Positions 38,533 to 48,817 of a stretch of DNA of 64,000 nucleotides are shown here, piece by piece (within the stretch, counting starts at the first letter, position 1; every line of letters begins with the position of its first letter). The notes below the pieces were generated by a model, which made no database searches, was not told where the DNA came from, and saw only the letters and a program-made list of their open reading frames with translations. Source of the DNA: Candidatus Woesearchaeota archaeon (GTDB lineage Archaea; Nanobdellota; Nanobdellia; SCGC-AAA011-G17; UBA489); contig JABIKK010000009.1 of the NCBI GenBank assembly GCA_018655015.1, positions 1 through 64,000 on the forward strand. Direction: 5' to 3'. The translations under genes and the position numbers were made by a program.

Positions 38533-40017
38533 ATGGGGGTTGAAAAGATTAGGGCAAGATGGCCATCTAGATTTGTATTTATTTTAGCTGCTGTTGGTTC
38601 TGCAGTTGGTTTAGGTAATTTATGGCGTTTTCCATATTTAACGTATAAGTATGGTGGTGGTGCTTTCTTAATTCCTTATTTGATTGCTTTGTTTGTTATT
38701 GGTTTTCCCTTATTGATATTAGAATTTGCTTTAGGTCAGAAGATTCAAAGAGCTGCAGTTGATGCATTTGCAAGTGTTAAGAAACAGTTTGCTGGTGTTG
38801 CATGGTGGGCTTTATTTTCTGGATTTTTAGTTATAACTTATTATGCAGTTGTTATGGCTTGGGCGTTGAAGTATTTAGCTTCTTCATTAAGCGTTGCTTG
38901 GTCTGGAAATAGTGAAGGATTTTTCTTTAATAATGTTTTAGGCTTAAGTGAGTCTGCGGCAGTACTTGGTGGAATACAATGGCCGTTGTTTTTTGCTTTA
39001 ATTTTAGTTTGGTTAATGATTTATTTCTCTGTGTTTAAAGGTGTGAAGAGTGTTGGTAAGGTTGTTTTAATTACAATGCCTGTGCCAATTATATTATTAT
39101 TTGTTTTATTGTTTAGGGCTTTGACTTTGGAAGGTGCTGGAACTGGACTTTATTATTTTTTAATCCCAAACTTTGCTGCATTGCTTGATCCACAAGTATG
39201 GGTTGCTGCATTTTCACAAATATTCTTTACGTTAACTTTAGCCTTTGGTGTGATGGTGGCGTATGCTAGTTTTAATGATAGACATCAAGATGTTTCTGGA
39301 AACGCTTTATGGACTGCAGTAATTAATTCATTAGTTAGTATTGTTTCTGGATTTGTTGTGTTTGCAACATTAGGATTTATGTCTATGTCTAAAGGTGTGG
39401 GTGTGCCTGATGTTGTTGCTAGTGGTCCTAGTTTAGCTTTTGTTGTATTTCCTGAAGCATTATCTTTGATGCCATGGGCTCCTTTTTTCTCGGTGTTGTT
39501 TTTCTTGACATTGTTAATGTTAGGAATTGATAGTGCATTTTCAATTGTTGAAGCTATTGCTGCTGCGTTGAAAGATAAGTTTGGAAAAATTAGGCGTGAA
39601 AGGTTGACATTCTATATTTGTTCTATTGGATTTTTACTTGGTATAATTTATACGACTGGTGCCGGATTGTATTTCTTAGATATTGTAGATCATTTTGTTA
39701 CTAATATTGCGATATTAACTGTTGGAATTTTACAATGTATTATGATTGGATGGGTTTATGGTACTGCAAGGTTAAGAAGATACATTAATAGGGTTTCCAA
39801 ATTTCAGATAGGTAAATGGTGGGATGTTTGTATTAAATATGTAACTCCATTGATATTATTAACATTATTAATATTCCAATTGTATACTGAGTTTACAACC
39901 CCTTACGAAGGATATCCAACTTGGGCATTATTGGTTGGATGGGGAGCTGTATTGATACCATTAGTAATTGCTTTCTTGATTCCTCAAGCAGAAGTTCTTA
40001 TTGACGATGAGGATTAA
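38533..40017 (+). CDS. Sodium-dependent (SNF-family) transporter
   Basis: FVFILAAVGSAVGLGNLWRFPYLTYKYGGGAFLIPY. Confidence 0.93.
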   Translation: MGVEKIRARWPSRFVFILAAVGSAVGLGNLWRFPYLTYKYGGGAFLIPYLIALFVIGFPLLILEFALGQKIQRAAVDAFASVKKQFAGVAWWALFSGFLVITYYAVVMAWALKYLASSLSVAWSGNSEGFFFNNVLGLSESAAVLGGIQWPLFFALILVWLMIYFSVFKGVKSVGKVVLITMPVPIILLFVLLFRALTLEGAGTGLYYFLIPNFAALLDPQVWVAAFSQIFFTLTLAFGVMVAYASFNDRHQDVSGNALWTAVINSLVSIVSGFVVFATLGFMSMSKGVGVPDVVASGPSLAFVVFPEALSLMPWAPFFSVLFFLTLLMLGIDSAFSIVEAIAAALKDKFGKIRRERLTFYICSIGFLLGIIYTTGAGLYFLDIVDHFVTNIAILTVGILQCIMIGWVYGTARLRRYINRVSKFQIGKWWDVCIKYVTPLILLTLLIFQLYTEFTTPYEGYPTWALLVGWGAVLIPLVIAFLIPQAEVLIDDED

Positions 40018-40105
40018 TTTGAGTTATTTCTTTTCTCTTACATTTATGTGATGTTTCACCTTAGAATCTTGCTATTAATTCTCTTTAAATATATTTAGTT
40101 TAGAA

Positions 40106-40423
40106 TTAAGCGGCGCGTTCTTTTATTTCGTATAGGTGATTTAGAACCCCTTGCCTATTTGAGAATGTGTTTCCATCATCGTGTTTAAATGCATGAGTCA
40201 TTTGTCTGTGATATGATGCTAATTCCATATAGACTGTAGAATTTGGTATTTCTCTTTTTTTATCGGGTTGTAATGTTCTTCTGAACACTTCTGCAATACC
40301 ACTTAAATTCAATTCTGGTTGTTCCTCTATGAAAGAAATTAAAGTGTCTACCTTGATAAGATCTCTTTCTTTCCTAACTTTTTTTGGATCTACGCCAGGG
40401 TTTAGTCTTGGATTTAAAGTCAT
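40106..40423 (-). CDS. Hypothetical protein
   Basis: Complete ORF. Confidence 0.45.
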   Translation of the reverse strand: MTLNPRLNPGVDPKKVRKERDLIKVDTLISFIEEQPELNLSGIAEVFRRTLQPDKKREIPNSTVYMELASYHRQMTHAFKHDDGNTFSNRQGVLNHLYEIKERAA

Positions 40424-40507
40424 CTTAAATAAGTTAAGAACTTAAACTATTTATAAATTTAGTTTATTTTTCAATAGAGACGAAAATATATCTCCGAAGT
40501 ATCTGAA

Positions 40508-41002
40508 TTAAAAAACCGGCCGTCCTAATAAATACCCCATCACTTCCATGGTTCCATTGAATGAACTTCCGCCTGATCTGAACCCTAATTTTTCGTAGAG
40601 TCTACGGGCTTCAATGTTCTTTTTTGAAACCGATAATGCAACCATATCTTTATTTTCTACTTTTGCACGAGCGATACAATCTTTGATTAGACGTGTCCCA
40701 ATTCCTCTACTTTTTACTTCTGCAATAACCCAATCAATTGTTGTTCTTTCTCCGTTTAAACTGTCAAACCCCTCTATTAGTAACCCATCTAATGATTCAT
40801 CTGTGAAATGTGCTACGAATCTGTTTTTGGAATTAGTGCCTAGGTTTCTTTCGATATATTCTTCAGTGTATTTGTTTTTAGATCTCTCTAGTGGAGACTC
40901 ATCATACAAATGTCTTACATCCCTTAGTGCTTTATGGAACATAGCTACGTAGTCAGGAACTAATACTGCATCATCTGAGACTAATATTCTACAAGTTTGC
41001 AT
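40508..41002 (-). CDS. GNAT-family acetyltransferase
   Basis: VKSRGIGTRLIKDCIARAKVENKDMVALSVSKKNIEARRLYEKLGFR. Confidence 0.85.
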   Translation of the reverse strand: MQTCRILVSDDAVLVPDYVAMFHKALRDVRHLYDESPLERSKNKYTEEYIERNLGTNSKNRFVAHFTDESLDGLLIEGFDSLNGERTTIDWVIAEVKSRGIGTRLIKDCIARAKVENKDMVALSVSKKNIEARRLYEKLGFRSGGSSFNGTMEVMGYLLGRPVF

Positions 41003-41056
41003 AAATTTGTTGTTTAAAGTTAGAATAAAAGGCTTTGGATGTTGTGGGTGGCAGAG

Positions 41057-41077
41057 TTAAGACTTAACAAGTCTTAA
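41057..41077. promoter_or_regulatory. Perfect inverted repeat in divergent intergenic region
   Basis: TTAAGACTT-AAC-AAGTCTTAA between divergent starts 41002 (-) and 41155 (+). Confidence 0.45.
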
Positions 41078-41154
41078 GGTGGGATTCATTTCACAGGAAT
41101 ATTTATAATCTTTCAGTAATTGTTCATATTATTGAATATTAAAAAAGGTGATGA

Positions 41155-42009
41155 ATGAAATTTTCAGAAGAAAAAATTAAAAAATTAGTTTGGGATAATT
41201 TAAAATGTAATGTTGATCAAATTGTAGATAGTTCTAAGGGTGAAGATCAATTAGTAAAAATTGTTAATACTGATAAGGGTAAATTTGTTGTAAAATTTCC
41301 AAAAGATAAAGAAATGGTTAATAGGCAGATCTTTGCAAATAATAAACTGGAAGGGAAAATACCAATTGCTAAGATAATGTATCATACTGAAGACTGTATT
41401 CTTGAAACATTTCTTCCTGGAAAGGAATTATCAAGAGTTAAGCTGAATAAAGTTGAATCATCTAAAATATTTTTGCAGTTGGGAGAAATCTTAGCAAAAG
41501 TACACCAAATTAATCTTAAAGGGGTGGGCTTTATTGAAAACCAACAAGGGAAATATAATTCTATGAAAGAGTTTATCGATGAATATTGGCTTAAAGATAG
41601 GCTTAAAGATCTTTTAAAATATAAAACTGTTACAAAAAAAGAGATGATTTTAATTGAAGAGTATTTGTGTAAACATGAATATCTTCAAAAAACCGAAGAA
41701 TTTTGCTTGTTACACTTTGACTACATAGATAGTAACATCAAGGTGGATAAAGGGAATGTTTCGGGAATATTTGATTTTGCAGATATAATCTCTGGACCAA
41801 GAGAATTTGATTTTTCTAGATTATATATTGCCCATCATGGTGACATGTTTGATCTTATTCTAAAAGGATATTCTCAAAAATTAGATATAAACAAAATAAG
41901 ATATTATTCTGCATTAACTTTAATGAGGCTGTTACCTTATCTTGAGGACTTAGATTTGAAACAGTACAAAAAAGGGTTAAAACTTATGTGGGACATTGTA
42001 GGGAATTAA
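41155..42009 (+). CDS. Aminoglycoside phosphotransferase-family kinase-like protein
   Basis: LLHFDYIDSNIKVDKGNVSGIFDFADIISGPREFDFSR. Confidence 0.8.
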   Translation: MKFSEEKIKKLVWDNLKCNVDQIVDSSKGEDQLVKIVNTDKGKFVVKFPKDKEMVNRQIFANNKLEGKIPIAKIMYHTEDCILETFLPGKELSRVKLNKVESSKIFLQLGEILAKVHQINLKGVGFIENQQGKYNSMKEFIDEYWLKDRLKDLLKYKTVTKKEMILIEEYLCKHEYLQKTEEFCLLHFDYIDSNIKVDKGNVSGIFDFADIISGPREFDFSRLYIAHHGDMFDLILKGYSQKLDINKIRYYSALTLMRLLPYLEDLDLKQYKKGLKLMWDIVGN

Positions 42010-42013
42010 AGAG

Positions 42014-42048
42014 TGCGGCGGCCGTGAAGGCTTAGTTAGTTCTAATGC
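42014..42048. repeat. Direct repeat copy A (candidate attachment site)
   Basis: TGCGGCGGCCG-tgaaggc-TTAGTTAGTTCTAATGC; matches copy B at 54255-54289 in both flanks. Confidence 0.75.
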
Positions 42049-42093
42049 GCTAGTGCCTATTTGTTAGTTGGTAAAAGAAGTATTTAATTCTTT

Positions 42094-42921
42094 TTAATTG
42101 GTCTTTACGGCATAATCTGTGTTCCACCAATCTGTATTGTAATTTAACGGAATAATCTTTGCTTCTTTATGCTTATACTGTTCTGGTACCTCTCCAATTT
42201 TCCAATTCTTGCCAGTCGTTTCTACATAAAAATATGTTGAACCATTATATTCAAATTTCAAAGGGTTTTGTGCAAAAATAGCCTCTGTCCCTGTCTGCTC
42301 AAACCAACTTTCAGGTAACCCTAAGTCTGTTAATTTTATTGGGTCAACGGCAATAGCTATATGGTCGTCATATCGAAGTAATATTGTTTTAAAGCCCAGT
42401 GTACCTAACAAACTTGCCATCAGGTAGCTTGTATCTTCACAATCTCCGTTTTGCTCCACCAACGTCTCTACGGGATATTTGGGATAGTCATCAAAGTTTA
42501 GTTTGGCATCTTCTATGTAACTAACCTGTTCAACGAACCTCATAACTTTTTTTACTTCTCTTGCATCATATGTTCTTACAAAAAACATGTCTTCTAATAT
42601 AACCTGCATTGACGGGTCCGATATGGTGACATATTCTCCTCCATGCTCTACCCTTGGTTTATTTCTATAATAATCATATATATCTAAATCGATAGGTATT
42701 TCTTTTTCATTAAATATCTTGATTATTTTTCTGCCATCTCCAAAGGGATGCTCATCTAATTTGTCTGGGATGGTGTCATTATCTGAGTCCATATCTTGTA
42801 GTTTTGAATTAAAAATATTTTCTATAACATCCCCATTATTAATATACACAAAAGATATTATAATTATTAAACCTATTGTAATCAATAACCAATTTCCAAC
42901 ATTATTAGTTTCTTTTTTCAT
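42094..42921 (-). CDS. Membrane-anchored transglutaminase-like domain protein
   Basis: N-terminal TM; NGDCEDTSYLMASLLGTLGFKTILLRYDDHIAIAV. Confidence 0.7.
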   Translation of the reverse strand: MKKETNNVGNWLLITIGLIIIISFVYINNGDVIENIFNSKLQDMDSDNDTIPDKLDEHPFGDGRKIIKIFNEKEIPIDLDIYDYYRNKPRVEHGGEYVTISDPSMQVILEDMFFVRTYDAREVKKVMRFVEQVSYIEDAKLNFDDYPKYPVETLVEQNGDCEDTSYLMASLLGTLGFKTILLRYDDHIAIAVDPIKLTDLGLPESWFEQTGTEAIFAQNPLKFEYNGSTYFYVETTGKNWKIGEVPEQYKHKEAKIIPLNYNTDWWNTDYAVKTN

Positions 42922-43943
42922 TATTCACAGTATGGGTCTTCAGAACAATCAGAGTCTTCACAGTCCATTAGTTTATCTCCATCATTATCTTTGTAATCAT
43001 TACAAATTTCTTGAAGCTCTTTGCACCACTCTTTTCTCGAGTATACTTGCTCGTCTCCTTCATCATAGAATACTTCACAAGTATACTCGTATACATCTAT
43101 GCTTTTGAAGTTATAAATTTCAAATTGAATCGGTTTTGTTTTAACTTGCCAAGTTTGGTCGCATTCATCTGTCCTAGGAGGACAGCTAGGTATCAAATCT
43201 GTCCCTTCGTACATCTTTTCAAAATTTTCCGGAAGGTCTCCGCGAGATTTGTAAATTTCTATTTTAATATTAATATCTTCATTGAAATAAACTCCTTTTC
43301 TTAATAATGGATTTCCATATACTGGAATTTTCCATACAAATAATCCTTGGCCTTTTAGTAAAGGGTTGTATCCCAAACATTTTCCTTCAGTAATATAAAA
43401 AATTTCTTTTCCAATCTTTGTTTCTTTTGTACTAATATTTTCTTCACAAGAATCCACAAAATAATCTTCTAACCATAAATCCTCGATGTACTCTGGATAG
43501 AATGCTCCTCCCATGCCCATTCTTGGACCATAGTTTAGTAAATCTGCACCATATTCCTTAAGATATTTTAATTGAATTGTTCTAAATTTTTCTTGCATTA
43601 TATTAGCAGTGTAGTAATTATCTGCAGATATTTTGATTCTTACAAAAGGATATTCTTCATTAATTCCTAATTTATCAAATTCTAAATAAATTCTATCTTC
43701 TACATCTTCAAAGCCATAATAATAAGAATTAAGATTTTTATTTTGTGCTGGAGTGACGTACTTAAGAATCATAGTTTCATTATAAACTAATATTTCTTCA
43801 TCAGAAGTTTCTTTAGTTTCAATTTCTACATCCTCTGTTTCAACAATTAATGGTTTTTCTTCTATTTTTGAAACCTCTTGAGAATTACATCCTACAAGTG
43901 TTAAAGATAGAATTATTAAAACTAAAACAGCTATTTTTCCCAT
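42921..43943 (-). CDS. Lipoprotein with Asp/Cys-rich C-terminus
   Basis: Lipobox-like LTLVGC; NDYKDNDGDKLMDCEDSDCSEDPYCE. Confidence 0.65.
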   Translation of the reverse strand: MGKIAVLVLIILSLTLVGCNSQEVSKIEEKPLIVETEDVEIETKETSDEEILVYNETMILKYVTPAQNKNLNSYYYGFEDVEDRIYLEFDKLGINEEYPFVRIKISADNYYTANIMQEKFRTIQLKYLKEYGADLLNYGPRMGMGGAFYPEYIEDLWLEDYFVDSCEENISTKETKIGKEIFYITEGKCLGYNPLLKGQGLFVWKIPVYGNPLLRKGVYFNEDINIKIEIYKSRGDLPENFEKMYEGTDLIPSCPPRTDECDQTWQVKTKPIQFEIYNFKSIDVYEYTCEVFYDEGDEQVYSRKEWCKELQEICNDYKDNDGDKLMDCEDSDCSEDPYCE

Positions 43944-44040
43944 AGTTCTGCATCATTTTTGAGATATTTAATCTTTTCTAAAAAACCGACCCCCCTAAGA
44001 ATTAAGAAAGGATTAAATATTCATTTTATCTCAGATATCT

Positions 44041-44526
44041 GTGAAATTAATATGTTTTAATAAGTATTTTATCTTAATTGGCCTACTAACATTGGTTTTA
44101 GTTAATAATTCTTTAGCTAATGAAGAGATTTCACCAGATGACAATTTGTTCGAAAAAGAGAACAATTTTTTTCAAAGTATTTTTCATTGGTTTTTAGATT
44201 TATTTGAAAGTGAAACTGCCGTTGTTGATTCTGTTGAAAGTACGGATTCTCCAAAATTAGATGCTTTACATGTTATTGAAGAACAATCAAAAGAGGGAAA
44301 ACCTAAACATGTTACTAATGAGACTTGTGATGGTTGCAAGATATTTGATATAAACTGGACTAGACAAGAATGTTTTTCCGAGAATTTTATTTGTCCTGCA
44401 GATGTAAAAGGGAAGTCTCTTGGATGTATGCCTGCATTTCCCAATAGAGATTATGCCAAGTTTTGTGTTGAACCCTGTCTGAGTTGGATTATAGAAACTT
44501 GCGGTTTTGAAGGTTATAATTCATAA
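44041..44526 (+). CDS. Secreted six-Cys domain protein
   Basis: Signal peptide; WTRQECFSENFICP...AKFCVEPCLSWIIETCGFEG, shared with 51868..52263. Confidence 0.65.
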   Translation: MKLICFNKYFILIGLLTLVLVNNSLANEEISPDDNLFEKENNFFQSIFHWFLDLFESETAVVDSVESTDSPKLDALHVIEEQSKEGKPKHVTNETCDGCKIFDINWTRQECFSENFICPADVKGKSLGCMPAFPNRDYAKFCVEPCLSWIIETCGFEGYNS

Positions 44527-44557
44527 TGAAATTTAAAAGTACTGTTAAATTATTGTT

Positions 44558-45013
44558 TTATTCTTGCCATTTCTTCCCATAGTATAATTCTTCACAAGGA
44601 ATATTATCTCCGTCCCTATCTAAATGGTGCACGTCGTTTGTTACACCTCCGCACCCATCATATGTTTTTTTTGCTTCAGAATATGTACTAAAATCAGCAC
44701 AATTGTATTTATTGTAGCTGCAAATAAGGCTGTCACTTTTAGGTTGTTCTACTTCTCCCCCATATAATTCATTTCCTATTTCAGATTCTTTACTATATTC
44801 ATAGGTAGGTGTGCTCTCACTCTTTTGTTGTTCTAATTCTTCTATCTTTTCCATTATCAATTTATTTTGTATTTCATGGTCCTCGCCATATTTTTCCTCA
44901 AGATACTTATCACTAAGAGAGGTGTAAAAATAACCAAATATCAATATTACTATAAAAATTGCTATGTATGGATGTCTCTCAATGAAGTTGTTGTCTTTCA
45001 TTGTTTCTTCCAA
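44558..45013 (-). CDS. Membrane-anchored Excalibur-like calcium-binding domain protein
   Basis: N-terminal TM; NCADFSTYSEAKKTYDGCGG...LDRDGDNIPCEELY. Confidence 0.75.
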   Translation of the reverse strand: MEETMKDNNFIERHPYIAIFIVILIFGYFYTSLSDKYLEEKYGEDHEIQNKLIMEKIEELEQQKSESTPTYEYSKESEIGNELYGGEVEQPKSDSLICSYNKYNCADFSTYSEAKKTYDGCGGVTNDVHHLDRDGDNIPCEELYYGKKWQE

Positions 45014-45297
45014 TAATCTTTAAAGATTAAAACTCCAAACACTAATTGCATTACGCCATAAATATTCCAACTGCCGGACCCAAAAGCTGTATTTGATAAT
45101 CCTACAACAAACATCATTGCACCCAATAAGAGATACATTCTTCTCTCTCTAATGTAAAGTGCCAAAGCACCAATAAATATTAGTAAATAGCCCCAGCTAG
45201 AACTTAAAAATCCACTAAGAAGTTGGTGAAGCAAGCCCATGATGATTAGTATTGTTCCCCATAACTTCAAATCGTAACTTATTTCATCTTTTTTCAT
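44998..45297 (-). CDS. Small multi-TM protein
   Basis: Hydrophobic ORF. Confidence 0.5.
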   Translation of the reverse strand: MKKDEISYDLKLWGTILIIMGLLHQLLSGFLSSSWGYLLIFIGALALYIRERRMYLLLGAMMFVVGLSNTAFGSGSWNIYGVMQLVFGVLIFKDYWKKQ

Positions 45298-45299
45298 TT

Positions 45300-46088
45300 T
45301 TAATAAAAAGTTATACTATTTAATAAATCATCAAATTCGTAAACATAATCTACTAGTTCCGTTGTTGCTTCAAAAGACAAGAGTAAGGGCTTATCTAAGA
45401 ATACTACATTTTTTGTATAATATATATCTCCATCTAAATAATATTTTAGTTCATTAACCACTGCCTCGTATCCGTTTGAAGTTTTAATTATTCTATTTTC
45501 TCTTTCTAAAATTTTTACACCTGCAACTTCTTCAATCATATCGAATCCTTTGTCTAACCCTTCCTGAAATTCTTGGATTCCGTCACGAACAGAATATTCT
45601 CCAAACAATTCTTCTGCATCAACAATCCAAATACTAACAGATTCATATCCTGCATCATCTGTAGCAAGGTAATAATAAGGAACACCGAGACCTCCAAATT
45701 TAACATCCTTAACAATATAATATCCTGGAGGTTCTTGGAAACTCATAATATCCTCTAAATAAATTATATTATTTTCGCTAATCTCTTCAGTCATTTCAAT
45801 TTTATGGAAAAATACATCGGCTTCATCTGCACATATATTGGGCATTTCGTCATCCCTTATACAACACATAACGCCTATTTTCTCTTTAGGCAGTTTACAG
45901 TCATTTGTATCAATTAACACATTTTTATCTTCAACAACCTCATATATATTATCTACTCCAATAATATCAGATTCATAGGGCCCTCCAAAAAGAAATAGAA
46001 CGTAAATTATCAAAAGGCCGAATCCTACTGCATAAAGTATATCTTTCAAAAAATTTCTTTTTTTTGGCATAATCTTATAGGATATCAT
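45300..46088 (-). CDS. Membrane-anchored extracytoplasmic protein
   Basis: N-terminal TM then soluble domain; likely start MPKKRNFL. Confidence 0.55.
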   Translation of the reverse strand: MISYKIMPKKRNFLKDILYAVGFGLLIIYVLFLFGGPYESDIIGVDNIYEVVEDKNVLIDTNDCKLPKEKIGVMCCIRDDEMPNICADEADVFFHKIEMTEEISENNIIYLEDIMSFQEPPGYYIVKDVKFGGLGVPYYYLATDDAGYESVSIWIVDAEELFGEYSVRDGIQEFQEGLDKGFDMIEEVAGVKILERENRIIKTSNGYEAVVNELKYYLDGDIYYTKNVVFLDKPLLLSFEATTELVDYVYEFDDLLNSITFY

Positions 46089-46180
46089 GAATATATAAAT
46101 CTATCAGAATCAATAAGGCACAATTAAGGTATAAGTTTGTGTTGTCTCAAAAAATTATTCAAATTACGGTATTGGCCAAG

Positions 46181-47323
46181 TTAAATAAACAAATCGAAAT
46201 TTCTTTTTTTAGTTAAATCTTGGGGTAATGGCAGCCCTGGACATTCATTAAATAACTTAGTCATTTCTTTTTTTTCTTGTTCGGACATAGCACTCCATTT
46301 TTTTGGAGAAAGGACAAAGTTTTCACAGTACAATACTATTAAATTATTTACTACAGTATTTACTTCTGCATCTGAAAATTCAGACATTTGTTTTGTGAAT
46401 TCTTCCATTTTCGAATCATTACTCAAGTAAGAGAGTAAAATGTACGTTTTTCCATTTTGTGGGAAGATTGTAAAAATCATTGGCTGTGGAATGGATTTAT
46501 AATCTTCTAAATTGTTAATCATCTTTCCTTTAAAATCGTATACTGGATAAAAACAAGAACTTACTGCAACAGAATAATCTCTGTCCAATATTACTAGTTT
46601 TGTTTTAATCCCTCCAAATTTGGAATTGATTAAACAATGGTCTAACTTTTCCTTTATTTTTCCTAAATCATTGAGGCCAACCTCATTACCCATTATCAAG
46701 TTATTAATTGAAGGATAATTGTTTCCTTTAATTTTTATGAACTCTTTCATTTCAGATATGACACTTTTTTTTGCCATTATCTCTTTAGCTATTGACCTGT
46801 ATGCGTACAAAAAACATTGTTCTTCATTCTTTGGTTCAAAATCTATTTGTTCTATAGGTAGGAATAATGCACTATCATGTTTTGAACAAAAACCCTTAAA
46901 TGTAGTCGCCTTTCCCCTACCTACAAGTTCTGCACCACAGTTATTAATTTGAATAATATCTCCGTCTTCAGAAATTTTATTTAATATTTTGTTATTTTGT
47001 ATGGAGTGTGCCTTAATTATTTTTTTATCACATTCATCTTTATTTGGGTGGAGACATTCTCTTGTATCGGATTTTCTTTTTAATTTTGTTGATAATTTGC
47101 TAAATTCAATCTTTCTGCTAATTACTTTTTTTTGCCTTGGAATTTTTACCTTGCCATTGATTATTTCTAACTTATGGACACTTATTAATTTTTTAACCCT
47201 AAATAATACTTTATCACTTAGCACTCCTGTTATTTCTTGCAGTTTTGCACTTAATTCTTCAAGAGAAAATGAACTATCTTCTTCTCCTAATAAATTGAAT
47301 ATCTGGGGTTCCAATTTGGACAT
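46181..47323 (-). CDS. Hypothetical protein with N-terminal HTH-like region
   Basis: Helical HTH-like N-terminus, Lys-rich linker, large C-terminal domain with CLHPNKDECDKKIIKAHSIQ (HNH-like-looking C/H cluster). Confidence 0.45.
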   Translation of the reverse strand: MSKLEPQIFNLLGEEDSSFSLEELSAKLQEITGVLSDKVLFRVKKLISVHKLEIINGKVKIPRQKKVISRKIEFSKLSTKLKRKSDTRECLHPNKDECDKKIIKAHSIQNNKILNKISEDGDIIQINNCGAELVGRGKATTFKGFCSKHDSALFLPIEQIDFEPKNEEQCFLYAYRSIAKEIMAKKSVISEMKEFIKIKGNNYPSINNLIMGNEVGLNDLGKIKEKLDHCLINSKFGGIKTKLVILDRDYSVAVSSCFYPVYDFKGKMINNLEDYKSIPQPMIFTIFPQNGKTYILLSYLSNDSKMEEFTKQMSEFSDAEVNTVVNNLIVLYCENFVLSPKKWSAMSEQEKKEMTKLFNECPGLPLPQDLTKKRNFDLFI

Positions 47324-47367
47324 AATTTAAACCTACAAGTTAGTACTTAAAAATTAGCACGTAGTAC

Positions 47368-47589
47368 TTAATTCAAACTAATCAATAAGTAAGCTCTGCC
47401 ATTCTTAGAACCTTCTTTTGTCTTTTCAATCTTAATTATTTTGAAGTATTCTAATTCTTCAGAGTGACGTTTTAGAGTATTATATCCTATATTCAGCTTT
47501 GTTTCTAATTTTCTTAATGAAATTGGACCCTTTTGAAGAGCATTTACTATTTTTTTCTTAATTTCTAATCCAGAAGAGTATTTTTTCAT
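47368..47589 (-). CDS. Small winged-helix DNA-binding protein (start corrected to 47589)
   Basis: KKKIVNALQKGPISLRKLETKLNIGYNTLKRHSEELEYFKIIKIEKTKEGS. Confidence 0.7.
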   Translation of the reverse strand: MKKYSSGLEIKKKIVNALQKGPISLRKLETKLNIGYNTLKRHSEELEYFKIIKIEKTKEGSKNGRAYLLISLN

Positions 47590-47642
47590 GCTAACAATAG
47601 ATAGCAAGATTTATATATCTGGATGCCAAGAATTGTTAGCAT
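47588..47642. promoter_or_regulatory. Symmetric divergent promoter with 11-bp inverted repeat at both start codons
   Basis: ATGCTAACAAT (47588-47598) and ATTGTTAGCAT (47632-47642) flank a central TTTATATATC. Confidence 0.6.
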
Positions 47643-47961
47643 GGGTAAAAGAACAGGAGAATTCGTTTTAGGTATTTTGGGCGGTTTAATTGGAATCCCT
47701 TTTGGAATTTTTGCAATGGTAGTTGGAGGTATTGACTCAGTAATTGGTGGTGGCTCAACTATTATTGGTTTAGGGTTTGCAGCAATATTATTTTCTGTTT
47801 TAGGAATAATTGGCGGTGCTTTTGTTAAGAGTAAAAGAAAACTAGGCGGTTGGTTTATGACAATTGCTTCAATAGGAGGATTTATTAGTATAAGTTTATT
47901 CTATATTGTACCAGGTTTACTGTTGATAAGTGGTGGACTCTTGGCATTGTTAAGAAAATGA
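47641..47961 (+). CDS. Multi-TM small membrane protein (start corrected to 47641)
   Basis: MGKRTGEFVLGILGGLIGIPFGIFAMVVGG, several TM segments. Confidence 0.6.
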   Translation: MGKRTGEFVLGILGGLIGIPFGIFAMVVGGIDSVIGGGSTIIGLGFAAILFSVLGIIGGAFVKSKRKLGGWFMTIASIGGFISISLFYIVPGLLLISGGLLALLRK

Positions 47962-48764
47962 AGTTAAAACTAAGTTTAGGAATATTATTAATTAGTTTAA
48001 TCTTTTTAGTTGGATGCTCTCCTAAGGAGTATGTTTGTTCAGATAGTTCTGTTGTTTCTTCTCCAGAAGAATGTGGAACTACTGAAGTACTTTCAGAAGA
48101 CACAGGTTTAGCTAAACACTCTGCAATATTAATTATTGAAGACCCTTCAGATTCAGAGTATTACACTCATGAACCTAGCTTATTTATTGAAAATACGGGT
48201 GATTCAGTAATTAAGATTTCATTAGATGTTAGTATCCTTGATGGAGATAAACTTTTACAAAAGGACAATAATGTTCTGTTTTTGACAGGTAGCATCGATT
48301 CGATAGACTTGATTTATCCTGGTGAATCAGTTAGAGGTTACTTGAATTATATGGACGATAGGGAAACAAAGTACAATTGGAAACTCCAAGTAGATTTAAG
48401 GGATGGTTCCTCTGCAAAAATAATAACTAGTGACTATGCCTGCTTGAACCTTGGTTGTGAAGACATTAAGGAAGTTAAGCTTAAAGAGGTTGAAGAAGTT
48501 ATTCCTTGGGAAGATTACCTTGAAGAGTGTACATCTAAATTAGCAAAAACTACCTACCTATCAAATAAAAATTATTATATTGATGAATGTGAATCTGAAT
48601 ACTCTGTAAGGTTTAATTTACCTGAATATTGTGAGTTGGTTGATGATATGAGTAAAAGTCTTTACTGTTGGAAAAGACTTGCTGTTAACAATGGCAATGA
48701 AGACTTTTGTGATAATCTTCATGGTGCGGACAATCTAGAATGCATTAGAAATGTTAATTATTAA
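47958..48764 (+). CDS. Cys-rich lipoprotein
   Basis: Lipobox-like IFLVGC; C-terminal Cys-rich region. Confidence 0.65.
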   Translation: MKLKLSLGILLISLIFLVGCSPKEYVCSDSSVVSSPEECGTTEVLSEDTGLAKHSAILIIEDPSDSEYYTHEPSLFIENTGDSVIKISLDVSILDGDKLLQKDNNVLFLTGSIDSIDLIYPGESVRGYLNYMDDRETKYNWKLQVDLRDGSSAKIITSDYACLNLGCEDIKEVKLKEVEEVIPWEDYLEECTSKLAKTTYLSNKNYYIDECESEYSVRFNLPEYCELVDDMSKSLYCWKRLAVNNGNEDFCDNLHGADNLECIRNVNY

Positions 48765-48817
48765 GAAGATATTTCTTTCGTTACCTTAATAAGTAATAAC
48801 GACGTAAGTTAAAATAT

